Positions 53,525-63,202 of a DNA stretch of 64,000 nucleotides are shown in pieces (within the stretch, counting starts at the first letter, position 1; each line of letters starts with the position of its first letter). The notes beneath the pieces are model-generated. The model saw nothing but the letters and a program-made list of their open reading frames with translations, was not told the origin of the DNA and ran no database searches. This DNA is from Bermanella marisrubri (GTDB lineage: Bacteria > Pseudomonadota > Gammaproteobacteria > Pseudomonadales > Oceanobacteraceae), in NCBI RefSeq assembly GCF_012295615.1, contig NZ_CP051183.1, positions 873,001 through 937,000 of the forward strand. Direction: 5' to 3'. The position numbers were made by a program, and so were the translations under genes.

Positions 53525-54400
53525 CTAATTTTTATCTAATCCTTGAGCTAAAAAGTTTACCAGCTGCCTTACTTTCGGTGATAAGTGACGATTGTGTGGG
53601 TAAACTGCCCATATCGTTTCCGGTTCTTCCCGATATTTAGATAATACCTCCACTAAATGCCCTTTCTCTATGTGATCGTCGACGTAATAATTGGGTAGCT
53701 GTATTAATCCTAAGTTTTTCAATGCGGCATCGACTAATGCATATCCGCTGTTACAACTTAAAGTGCCTATGACTTTGGTTGCCACTTGCTTCCCCTTGTG
53801 TTCGAATCGCCAATACTGGTGTTGACCCACAAGGCAATTGTGATCGACTAGCTCTGGTAATGAGTGTGGGGCGCCATAATCTTTTAGGTAGCTTGGAGAC
53901 GCGCATACGCGATAGCGGCGCTGGCTTAAGGGTTTTGCTATTAGTGTTGAGTCCTTGAGCTTGCCAAGCCGAATGGCTAAGTCGTAACCACCGTCTATTA
54001 AATCCAGTTGTTGATTACTTAAGTTTGCGGTTACCTCAATAGCTGGGTGTATTCGCATGAATTCGTGAACTAAGGGCTGAATAAAAGTCTCACCGTACAT
54101 AACAGGGGCGGTCAACTTTATAGTGCCTTGAGGTTTATTTTGAAGATTTCCTAGCGCACGTTCAGCCTCTTCCAATTCATTTAAAACCTGTTTGCACCTC
54201 TGATAATAAATCTCACCTTCCGCGGTTAACGTCACTTTGCGTGTGGTTCGATATAGTAGCTTGGTTTTAAGCCGTTTTTCTAAAAGTGAAATTAGGCGGC
54301 TTACTTGAGCAACACTGATGTTTAGATTTTGAGAGGCCTTTGTAAAACTGCCGAGTTCTGCCACTAATGTGAATTCAACCACGCCTTCCCAAATACGCAT
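53525..54400 (-). CDS. LysR-family transcriptional regulator
   Basis: The 291-residue protein has an N-terminal winged HTH ('SFTKASQNLNISVAQVSRLISLLEKRL', about 17-43) and a LysR-type effector domain ('GTIKLTAPVMYGETFIQPLV' region). It is divergent from the formaldehyde dehydrogenase gene with a 151-bp shared promoter region, an arrangement typical for FrmA-controlling regulators. That region has AT-rich inverted sequences (TATGTAAAAGTATTTTACTT, near 54412-54431) that are candidate operators. Confidence 0.88.
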   Translation of the reverse strand: MRIWEGVVEFTLVAELGSFTKASQNLNISVAQVSRLISLLEKRLKTKLLYRTTRKVTLTAEGEIYYQRCKQVLNELEEAERALGNLQNKPQGTIKLTAPVMYGETFIQPLVHEFMRIHPAIEVTANLSNQQLDLIDGGYDLAIRLGKLKDSTLIAKPLSQRRYRVCASPSYLKDYGAPHSLPELVDHNCLVGQHQYWRFEHKGKQVATKVIGTLSCNSGYALVDAALKNLGLIQLPNYYVDDHIEKGHLVEVLSKYREEPETIWAVYPHNRHLSPKVRQLVNFLAQGLDKN

Positions 54401-54503
54401 ATTATTACCATTATGTAAAAGTATTTTACTTTATATGTTGATTATCATTGTATGAGAAGCAATTAAAATGATAAATAGCCATTAGGCACACTTTGTTGTC
54501 TAA

Positions 54504-55682
<1,179 letters not shown>

Positions 55683-55742
55683 AGCGGTATTTTTATTTTA
55701 TGTTGTGAAGTCTTTATTGTTTTTATCTGTAAAGGGAACAAG

Positions 55743-56585
55743 ATGAGTTTGGATATTTTGAGTAGTGCTAAAGTTTTTGATGGATGGCATAAGCAATATC
55801 GTCATCAATCGACTAGCACTCGTTGTGAAATGCGTTTCGCTATTTTTTTACCGCCTCAAACCGCAACTGGTGAAAAAGTCCCCGTTTTGTATTGGCTATC
55901 CGGTTTAACCTGTACGGAAGAGAATTTTATGCAAAAAGCAGGAGCTTTTGCTGAGGCCGCTAAGCTTGGGATTGCTATTGTGGCGCCTGATACAAGTCCT
56001 CGTGGTGAGATGGTGGCTGATGATGCCGAGGGCAGTTACGATTTTGGTCTAGGTGCTGGATTTTATGTTAATGCCACGCAGGCGCCATTCGATCAGCACT
56101 ATCAAATGTATGATTATGTTGTAAGTGAATTGCCAAATCTTATTGAGGAGCACTTTCCTGTTACTGATCAGCGTGCTATCAGTGGCCACTCTATGGGAGG
56201 TCATGGATCTTTAATGATCGCTTTAAGAAATAGTGAACGCTATTCATCTGCGTCTGCATTTAGTCCCATCGCAAACCCGATAAATTGCCCTTGGGGACAG
56301 AAAGCCTTTAAAGGTTATTTGGGTGATAACGAGAGTGACTGGACACAGTACGATAGTAGTGAATTGATGAAAAGGAGTGAAAACAAACAGTTACCCATGC
56401 TTGTGGATCAGGGGGATGCCGATAATTTTTTAGATGAGCAACTTCGGCCTCAGACGTTAGTGGATGCCGCTGAATTAAGCCAATATCCGCTAACTCTTCG
56501 AATGCAGCCGGGGTATGATCATAGCTATTATTTCATTAGTACATTTATCTCTGAACACCTGCGGTTTCATTCGAGATATTTCTAG
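55743..56585 (+). CDS. frmB: S-formylglutathione hydrolase
   Basis: This 280-residue serine esterase (esterase D family) hydrolyses S-formylglutathione to formate and glutathione. Nucleophile Ser150 lies in 'SGHSMGGHG', acid Asp227 in 'DQGDADNFL' and His260 in 'GYDHSYYF'. The 'WLSGLTCTEENF' oxyanion block is also present. It forms an operon with frmA and ends at a good terminator. Confidence 0.95.
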   Translation: MSLDILSSAKVFDGWHKQYRHQSTSTRCEMRFAIFLPPQTATGEKVPVLYWLSGLTCTEENFMQKAGAFAEAAKLGIAIVAPDTSPRGEMVADDAEGSYDFGLGAGFYVNATQAPFDQHYQMYDYVVSELPNLIEEHFPVTDQRAISGHSMGGHGSLMIALRNSERYSSASAFSPIANPINCPWGQKAFKGYLGDNESDWTQYDSSELMKRSENKQLPMLVDQGDADNFLDEQLRPQTLVDAAELSQYPLTLRMQPGYDHSYYFISTFISEHLRFHSRYF

Positions 56586-56596
56586 TTATTAAAGAT

Positions 56597-56633
56597 ACCG
56601 CCACTAAGAAAAAGCTCTAGTGGCGGTTTGTTT
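56597..56633 (+). terminator. Terminator of frmAB
   Basis: A perfect 10-bp stem ACCGCCACTA / TAGTGGCGGT with an 11-nt loop is followed by TTGTTT. It also lies 10 bp before the stop of the convergent lipoprotein gene and may be bidirectional. Confidence 0.85.
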
Positions 56634-56642
56634 AGCAATTGT

Positions 56643-57824
56643 TTACTTTGTTGAGCTTAGGTCAACCAATCCACTCAATGTTAAAGTGCTTGGGTCAAAC
56701 CTTACCAACTCAGTGCGTAGCGTGGTATAACCTTCTTCAATGTTTAACGCGGCGTATCCAGTGTTTTGATCAATAATGCTGACATCAGTAACATGAAATA
56801 AGGCATTAGACGTATTTAGTTCAGGGAAAGAGTTACCATCGACTAGCGTAGTAACACTGTAGTTTGAGATGTTAACTACTTCTAGACCGCCTTGGTTGAC
56901 ACCATAATCACCTCTATTAGCGATAAAAATATTACTTCCCTGAATGTCAAGTCCGACCGGATTTCTATGGTTAAGTTTGATACCTTTTAAACCTCCAGAA
57001 GATGTTTGCGTATCTATTTCGGTAATATTATCTGGGTCCGAAATGTCGAAAACAGCGAGGTAAGCTTCTTGAGCGGTGAAGTTCACGTCTTGGCGTTGTA
57101 GCAAAACGAATAGTTCGGAGCCAATGATTTTTGCACTGACAGCATTCGGACTACTGGCACCTTCCACAATGTAGTCGGAAAGATCTATGCTATTTCCTGT
57201 AAAAAAAATTGCTGCATCGCTTGCTGTTACATCAATCTCTTCGACGGTCGTTTGTCCGTAGCGAATAAGATACGCGAATTGATTATTTCTATGTTCAATG
57301 TGATAAGTATTCGCAGAACCAGTTTCGTTATCGTTGAGAGCAGAGTAATTCCAATTCGATGTTAGTTCGTTGTCACTAAGCGAGAGACTTTCTATTGTAT
57401 CGATGCTGAAACGACCAATGTGATAAAGATTTTGATTGTATGCTTTCACTGTGTAATCAGATTTAGCTTTATTTAGGAATAATGAGGTTGTACTGGGATC
57501 ACTCAAGCTACCAATAGAAACTTGGCTGCTAGTGTAGTCCGCGGAAATTTGTTGAACTGCAAATCGCTCTGAGTTTGTATCATCTTTAAAGAAGGCTATT
57601 GAGCTGGGCGGTACCTCAAATTCAATAGATTGACTAATACCATTATTTAATGGCTCTAGAATTTCTATGCTTGGATCGCTCGGATCCGATATTGAGATCC
57701 ATAGTTGTCCATCTGGTGACGCAACGATATCAGATATTTTTATGGCTGATTCAGGGTGTGTATCACTACTACTGCCACATGCCGTGAGCAATATTAGGCT
57801 TAACAGGATTGCTATCTTTTTCAT
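56643..57824 (-). CDS. Beta-rich lipoprotein downstream of btuB; candidate BtuG-like cobalamin-binding protein
   Basis: The 393-residue protein has a lipoprotein signal (Cys16 in 'LLTACGSSS'). The body is made of repeated beta-rich units such as 'LAVFDISDPDNITEI' and 'GGLEVVNISNYSVTTL', with the pattern of a beta-propeller. It begins 15 bp after the TonB receptor stop and has a clear SD (AGAGGAA), so it is in the cobalamin-riboswitch operon. Bacteroides BtuG is a seven-bladed propeller lipoprotein of similar size that caps BtuB and binds B12 very tightly. By position and fold type this protein could do the same. No B12-binding residue can be assigned; sequence homology to BtuG is not claimed. 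Confidence 0.6.
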   Translation of the reverse strand: MKKIAILLSLILLTACGSSSDTHPESAIKISDIVASPDGQLWISISDPSDPSIEILEPLNNGISQSIEFEVPPSSIAFFKDDTNSERFAVQQISADYTSSQVSIGSLSDPSTTSLFLNKAKSDYTVKAYNQNLYHIGRFSIDTIESLSLSDNELTSNWNYSALNDNETGSANTYHIEHRNNQFAYLIRYGQTTVEEIDVTASDAAIFFTGNSIDLSDYIVEGASSPNAVSAKIIGSELFVLLQRQDVNFTAQEAYLAVFDISDPDNITEIDTQTSSGGLKGIKLNHRNPVGLDIQGSNIFIANRGDYGVNQGGLEVVNISNYSVTTLVDGNSFPELNTSNALFHVTDVSIIDQNTGYAALNIEEGYTTLRTELVRFDPSTLTLSGLVDLSSTK

Positions 57825-57839
57825 TATCGTTCCTCTTTC

Positions 57840-59828
57840 TTAAAAGTAATAAGCGCTATTTATCATCCACTGCCTGCCAACGACGGGACGATTGGTATAG
57901 TCATTAAATTGATTGTTGGTTAGGTTTTGTATGGATAAGGTGAGTGTTAAAGACGAGTACTCATATTCAAGATATGCATTGACGATTTCTCTTTCATCGC
58001 CTTCCGCCAGATTACTACGATCAATGTAGAGTTTGTCTGCGTATTGGTATTCTAAGTTACCCTTCCAATGGTGGTGAGAAAAACCAAGCTGGGTTTGTAT
58101 CATATTGTGATAAATGCCGGGTAGTTGCTTGTTGTTAAATGATTTCACCTGTGTACTTTGGGTTTCACTATCGTATTGGCTTGTAGAAATTTGGTAGTAC
58201 CAAAACTCTTTGTCTAAGCGAACCTTAAGCTCTAGCCCGGACATGGCTGCTTTACTTGTATTTTCGTACCTTCCTACACCACGGCTGTCATAGACAGCTA
58301 CAATGGCATTGTCTAAGTCACGATGAAATAAAGATCCTGCTATCGAGACTTGTTTATATTGGTAGGGAAGTTCTATGAACCATTTTCGGCCAGTTTCTGC
58401 TTTTAAGTCCTGGTTTCCGATGAGCAAACCTCGATCACCAAATCGCTCAAATAAAGAGGGTATGCGAATATTCTTTTCAAACCCAATCTTGAGTCTAAGT
58501 TCATCTAGAGATGGACTATTAGCATCAAGTTCGTAGATAAGTGCGTACTGCTCATAGACATCATCTGACTGAGTTATTCGGGTATTATTTCGCTCGCTGT
58601 TTTCTTGATTAACTTGGAAGAGACTAGCTTGAGAGGTCAAAGAGTGTGTTTTATCTTGACTAAATACGGTAACAGAGCCGTTAGTATTCAACTGATATTG
58701 CTTAGCTTTTTGGTCACAACTGCCTTGAGGAGTAGTGCAGAGAAAACTATCATCGTCTAATCGATGTTGACTACTAAACTGATCGAACTTGGTCGTTATG
58801 CTAAGAAAGCTATAGATACTTTCGCTGCTGTAATCGGGTTTCCAGCTCAATTCAAGTTGCTCTTGATCATAAACATCGTCATTACTGCTCAGACCTATGG
58901 TTCCTTCAATATCCTTGAAGTTCTCTCTTTCTTGTTTGATGGATAGATGAAAATTTTGGGAGATTTTTGGCAAATTGAAAAATGATTTTTGATTCGAAGT
59001 AATGAGTATTCCATAGGATTTTTTTTCAAGGCTCGCTGAATTTAAAGGCGTGTTTCGGAAATAATCTGGTACACCTTTTTCAGAATGTGCAGCGTTAAGC
59101 TCAACGTTGGCGAGGCTATGAACATAATGGTATTGCGCAGATGTTATGGAAAACTCAGCATTTTTGAGTGATTGTTTTTGATTTTGCGCTTGGGGATTAT
59201 CAGCAGGACTGGCGATTGGTAAGCGGTAATCGTTAGCAAACTTCTGATGACTAATTGATAGTCGTTGGTTTTTACCTATTGCGTAATGCATGCCGAAACG
59301 TTGCTTGCCATAGCTACCGACCCCAATGTTTAACGAAGAGGGGGTGGTTTTCTTTGTAATAATATTAATAGTGCCGCCAATACCTTGGTTGATACCTTGA
59401 CTATGACTCGATGTGTGAATTTCTATACGTTCTATAAAATCAATGGGTAGCTTGTTAACATCGTAGGTGCCCCATTGAGATGAGTTAGTTGGGATGCCAT
59501 TGATAAGTAAGCGGGTCTGCTGACTTGAAGCTCCTTGTATGCTCACTAGAACTGGATCGCCGGGCACACCTGAATCTAAAACCTGTAAACTGTTCACACT
59601 TTTTAAAGCATCGGACAAAAGTGAAAATCTTTTCTCGTTGCTTAAATCAACAACAATTAGTCCAGGAGGCTGTGTTAGGTGTGTTTCAGCTGTTGAGTAA
59701 ATAGGTGATAGCTTAGTTTCGGCGCCGAGTGCGTTGTTGTGAGTAATAATTACACTGATACTCACTGTGGATAGAAAGCACAGTCTTGCTGTTAAGATAT
59801 TTGTAATCAATTTGAACGGGAATAGCAC
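57840..59828 (-). CDS. btuB: TonB-dependent outer-membrane receptor, BtuB-like
   Basis: The 662-residue protein has an N-terminal signal region (about 1-35) and a plug domain ('QVLDSGVPGDPVLVSIQGASSQQTRLLINGIP' region, 'GGTINIITKKT'). Its 22-strand barrel ends in aromatic Phe ('WMINSAYYF'). The upstream cobalamin riboswitch supports B12 as the ligand. The start is GTG at 59828, with an AGG SD only 5 bp upstream that lies inside a hairpin. The following gene is a surface lipoprotein. Confidence 0.82.
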   Translation of the reverse strand: MLFPFKLITNILTARLCFLSTVSISVIITHNNALGAETKLSPIYSTAETHLTQPPGLIVVDLSNEKRFSLLSDALKSVNSLQVLDSGVPGDPVLVSIQGASSQQTRLLINGIPTNSSQWGTYDVNKLPIDFIERIEIHTSSHSQGINQGIGGTINIITKKTTPSSLNIGVGSYGKQRFGMHYAIGKNQRLSISHQKFANDYRLPIASPADNPQAQNQKQSLKNAEFSITSAQYHYVHSLANVELNAAHSEKGVPDYFRNTPLNSASLEKKSYGILITSNQKSFFNLPKISQNFHLSIKQERENFKDIEGTIGLSSNDDVYDQEQLELSWKPDYSSESIYSFLSITTKFDQFSSQHRLDDDSFLCTTPQGSCDQKAKQYQLNTNGSVTVFSQDKTHSLTSQASLFQVNQENSERNNTRITQSDDVYEQYALIYELDANSPSLDELRLKIGFEKNIRIPSLFERFGDRGLLIGNQDLKAETGRKWFIELPYQYKQVSIAGSLFHRDLDNAIVAVYDSRGVGRYENTSKAAMSGLELKVRLDKEFWYYQISTSQYDSETQSTQVKSFNNKQLPGIYHNMIQTQLGFSHHHWKGNLEYQYADKLYIDRSNLAEGDEREIVNAYLEYEYSSLTLTLSIQNLTNNQFNDYTNRPVVGRQWMINSAYYF

Positions 59829-59829
59829 A

Positions 59830-59847
59830 CTAACCTACCAAGGTTAG
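59830..59847 (-). promoter_or_regulatory. Hairpin sequestering the btuB ribosome binding site
   Basis: On the minus strand CTAACCT (59847-59841) pairs perfectly with AGGTTAG (59836-59830) around a TGGT loop. The 3' arm contains the AGG that serves as SD for the GTG at 59828. This is a candidate expression platform: when formed, it would block translation initiation. Confidence 0.7.
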
Positions 59848-59935
59848 GCGTCATAAAGTGTCAGCCAATAAAAACGAGTTGTATCACTGTACTGTCACTT
59901 AGTCGCCCACCGCAACTTAAGCTAAAACATGATTA

Positions 59936-60117
59936 GGCCGGTATCCGGGCTTACAACCTGAATGTACGTTAATTCGTTTACATTCTCATCAACGCCTTCC
60001 CAAGCGATTCGCTCAGTGGCGGGATGTTGATGATAGGTTGCTTACCGTTGCGGGGGCAGCACTGGAATAGAAGAGGCGAGTCAGATCGAATCGTCGCACC
60101 AGTTTCCCGTTTAACTC
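59936..60117 (-). ncRNA. Cobalamin riboswitch
   Basis: Read on the minus strand, the region has the conserved cobalamin features in order: ACGGGAAACTGGTGCGA near the 5' end, the B12 box GCTGCCCCCGCAACGGTAAGC core (60060-60040; core CTGCCCCCGCAACGGTAA), GGAAGGCG, and the 3' block AAGCCCGGATACCGGCC (about 59952-59936). It lies upstream of a TonB receptor, the classic target. Binding of adenosylcobalamin should shut expression down. Confidence 0.95.
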
Positions 60118-60168
60118 AGAATAAAGACGATAATTCTGAGCACCTAAAACTGGCGACATAGTACGAAA

Positions 60169-62136
60169 CTATGATTCTACGGTCAAGATAGGAGGTTTTA
60201 TAGGGAGCTGTAAGCTAAATTTAGTGCCTTTGCCAATACTACTTTGTACGTGCATCTGGCCTTTGTGGTGGGTGGTTATAATGAAGAACGACACTGATAA
60301 ACCAAGTCCTGTCCCCATACCCACTTCTTTCGTTGTGAAGAAGGGCTCAAAAATATGTTTACAGGTATCGTCATCCATACCAGGACCGTTGTCTTCTACT
60401 GAAATGTAAGCGCTGTCATCATCTCTCCAAGTAGAGAGTGTAATCTCACCCTGCCATGAGTCTGGTTGTTGTTTACTGTACTCCTGTAGTGCTTGCGCAG
60501 CATTTTTTAATAGATTCAAAATTACTTGTTCTAATTCGGAAGAAATGCAGGGCACTGTCGGCAATGTTAAATCATAATTTTGCTTTAAATTAATGGACTG
60601 AAAATCATATCCCTCACTTAATCGATATTCATTGCGGGCTATGCTAATTGAGCGATTCAATATGCTATGAATATCCTGAGCTTGCAGACTCTTGGATGAT
60701 TGGCGACTGAACTGCAGCATATTGCTGACGATAGTGGCCGCGCGTTCACCGGCACTGTAGATGTTCTCAAGAAAATCAAATATTTCTCGAGCTTGGATAT
60801 AAGACACAACCTGATCCAATTCAAGCTCCAACTCGTTCGCCACTTCTTGATTGCGACTGATGGCTGGGTTAAGGCGACGTTTAATATTTTGGACTGTTTG
60901 CACTATGGCGCCTAAGGGGTTATTTATTTCATGCGCCATTCCTGCAGCCAGACCACCTAACGACATCATCTTTTCCGATTGGACCATCATATTTTCCATC
61001 TGGGTACGTTCCGTAACGTCATCGATCCGGATAACCGCACCTGATCGTGTTGTATCTAGCAAGGGGTAAATCGTGATATCTAGGAATTGTTCATCGTCTC
61101 CGATTGAATAAGCAACACGTTCGATCTTATTGATACTTTGTTTTTCTAATGAGTCAGTAATTTTTTGCAGATAAGGAAATAGAAAACCACAAGACTCCTC
61201 TAGAGGCTGATAGATTGCATTATCCCTTGGTACTTTGGTAAGTTCTGTTGCGCCTTTATTCCACTGGCTGACTTGTAAGTCTTGGTCGATGGCAATGATA
61301 GCACTAGGCATGGAGTCGATTATGTTATTTAGATAATGCTGAAAGTCAGTCAGTTTATGCTCAACTCTTGCTCTGACTTTTACTTCAAAAGCCAAGCGTT
61401 CATTAGTATCGTGCATTTTTTTTGATAGCTCGATAGCCCTTAAGCGAGACTGCTCGGCTTTTTCTTTTTCCTGTCGCATCATATAGTCATCTTGTTGGAT
61501 ACGATTGAGCATAAAGTTAAAATTTTCTGCCAATGTACCAACTTCGTCAGGATAAAAACGCCTGGCACGCAAACTATAGTTTTGTTCCAATGCGATCTCA
61601 TTGGTGGTATCGGTCAATGATAGGATAGGGCGGGTAATCAGTCGGTTGATAAAATATAATATTACGTAAATCATGATAATGCCGCCGATGAGCAGCAACG
61701 CACTTATCACCATGATTTCGAACGCGAAGATTTTTAAAGTGTGTGCTTTAAGGTCTACCATTAAAGTAAAGCCAACCCCTGGAATTAATGCCCTAGATGA
61801 GCCGAGGGTAGCGGGGTCAAGATCCCCCAAGCTTGAAGGGAAATCTCCAGCTGATGAGGCATCGAGTCGACCTTGATAGTCGTAAACAGCCACGCCTTTT
61901 ATATCAAAGTTATTCTGTTTTTTATTCAAATACACTAACCATTCTTCTGGGGATAGGCTTTGCGTATTGGGTGTGTAAAGCAAAGGAGTGAGTCCAGCTA
62001 GGTTTTCGTGCATGGGGTTTTTGTTCGCTAGCCATAAATTGCTCGTGAGATTCATAGCAAAAACACTCACCATGGAAATACTGAGCAACACGAGTGCTTT
62101 TTGTCGAACATTGATTTGGCGGAAAAATTGGCGCAT
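60169..62136 (-). CDS. Membrane sensor histidine kinase with HAMP and PAS domains
   Basis: The 655-residue protein has two membrane segments (about 12-32 and 132-160) enclosing a roughly 100-residue periplasmic domain, a HAMP domain ('ITRPILSLTDTTNEI', 'DEVGTLAENFNFMLNRI'), a coiled coil, a PAS domain (about 270-380), and a kinase core with 'AAGMAHEINNPLGAIVQ', 'NLLKNAAQAL', 'DNGPGMDD' and 'GMGTGLGLSVSFFI'. No response regulator is adjacent. The signal is unknown. It starts 75 bp after the panE-like gene and ends about 50 bp upstream of the riboswitch. Confidence 0.88.
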   Translation of the reverse strand: MRQFFRQINVRQKALVLLSISMVSVFAMNLTSNLWLANKNPMHENLAGLTPLLYTPNTQSLSPEEWLVYLNKKQNNFDIKGVAVYDYQGRLDASSAGDFPSSLGDLDPATLGSSRALIPGVGFTLMVDLKAHTLKIFAFEIMVISALLLIGGIIMIYVILYFINRLITRPILSLTDTTNEIALEQNYSLRARRFYPDEVGTLAENFNFMLNRIQQDDYMMRQEKEKAEQSRLRAIELSKKMHDTNERLAFEVKVRARVEHKLTDFQHYLNNIIDSMPSAIIAIDQDLQVSQWNKGATELTKVPRDNAIYQPLEESCGFLFPYLQKITDSLEKQSINKIERVAYSIGDDEQFLDITIYPLLDTTRSGAVIRIDDVTERTQMENMMVQSEKMMSLGGLAAGMAHEINNPLGAIVQTVQNIKRRLNPAISRNQEVANELELELDQVVSYIQAREIFDFLENIYSAGERAATIVSNMLQFSRQSSKSLQAQDIHSILNRSISIARNEYRLSEGYDFQSINLKQNYDLTLPTVPCISSELEQVILNLLKNAAQALQEYSKQQPDSWQGEITLSTWRDDDSAYISVEDNGPGMDDDTCKHIFEPFFTTKEVGMGTGLGLSVSFFIITTHHKGQMHVQSSIGKGTKFSLQLPIKPPILTVES

Positions 62137-62211
62137 GTCTGAAGTGTTTTATTCTTGTATAAGTCTAAAGAGTACACATCGGTTAAGTATCAAGCAATGC
62201 ACTGATGCTGG

Positions 62212-63111
62212 CTAGTCTTTTAGGCTTTGCTGCTTTAATGCGTGATAGAGTCTGTTATTTTCTTCATTGGTTAGCCCCGATTCTTCTAGAGATCGTATGG
62301 CGAACCCTGTGATATAGGCCAATTCCGAACGCTTATTATTGAGTTTATCTTGTAGCATCGAGCTCTGATTTTGAGCTGTAATCTCACATACATGCCGTGC
62401 TAAATCATAAGCATCGTCAATATCCAATTGCTGATGCGAGATCAGTGGCTGTAGTTCAGCGCAAATACGCTTGAGGTGTTGATGGTAAGGCTCGTGCTCA
62501 ATTAATTGCCCATTACGACATTGGTATAGCGCGGTGAGTGGGTTGATTGCACAGTTGATAATCAGCTTGCGCCACAGAGCGGTATTGATGTCGTGTGTAT
62601 ATTGGTACGTGTTATCTGGAATCCAAGTAGGCTGACCGATTTGCTTGGCGATTGTGTTCATAGGGCCCAATAAGTTCTGACCTTTTCCTGCGTGTATCAG
62701 ATGATGCACATCTGATTTATATGCACCCTCGGTAGAGCTACAGGCGTATATGGCATGTTGAGGATAAGCCTTCGTAATTGCTTGCTGAGAGCCCATGCCG
62801 TTTTGCAATAATACAATATGACAAGGTTCCATCAACAGATCTTGTATTTGTTCCATGGCTTGCAATGCATCATATGCCTTGCAAGTGACGATGAGATAAC
62901 GAATAGATTCGGCTTTGCTTTGACGTTGAGCATTGATGCAGCGACCTTGGATCCATCGATCTTCGGGCGCTAAATGATAGCGATACTGATTTTCTTGAAT
63001 AGAACGGCTGATAAACGTTAGCGAGTAGTTTTGGTCGTTAGTGTCAGTGGCGAAATAACTGCCCCAAAGACTGCCAATAGCGCCGGTACCTAAAATATGA
63101 ATGTTCAGCAT
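62212..63111 (-). CDS. panE: 2-dehydropantoate 2-reductase (ApbA/PanE family)
   Basis: The 299-residue protein starts 'MLNIHILGTGAIGSLWGSYF', a Rossmann NADP-binding motif, and has 'VLLQNGMGSQQAI', 'ALWRKLIINCAINPLTAL' and the conserved catalytic Lys in 'LWRKLIIN'. It would reduce ketopantoate to pantoate for CoA synthesis. Length and motif spacing are normal, but family members with other ketoacid substrates exist. Confidence 0.85.
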   Translation of the reverse strand: MLNIHILGTGAIGSLWGSYFATDTNDQNYSLTFISRSIQENQYRYHLAPEDRWIQGRCINAQRQSKAESIRYLIVTCKAYDALQAMEQIQDLLMEPCHIVLLQNGMGSQQAITKAYPQHAIYACSSTEGAYKSDVHHLIHAGKGQNLLGPMNTIAKQIGQPTWIPDNTYQYTHDINTALWRKLIINCAINPLTALYQCRNGQLIEHEPYHQHLKRICAELQPLISHQQLDIDDAYDLARHVCEITAQNQSSMLQDKLNNKRSELAYITGFAIRSLEESGLTNEENNRLYHALKQQSLKD

Positions 63112-63202
63112 GAATCAAAAACGGCTAAAGCTTGATGACATCAAATATTAACGGATTTTACCTTCGACTGCAGTAATCTCGCACGTTACTAAAAGCGAGA
63201 AA

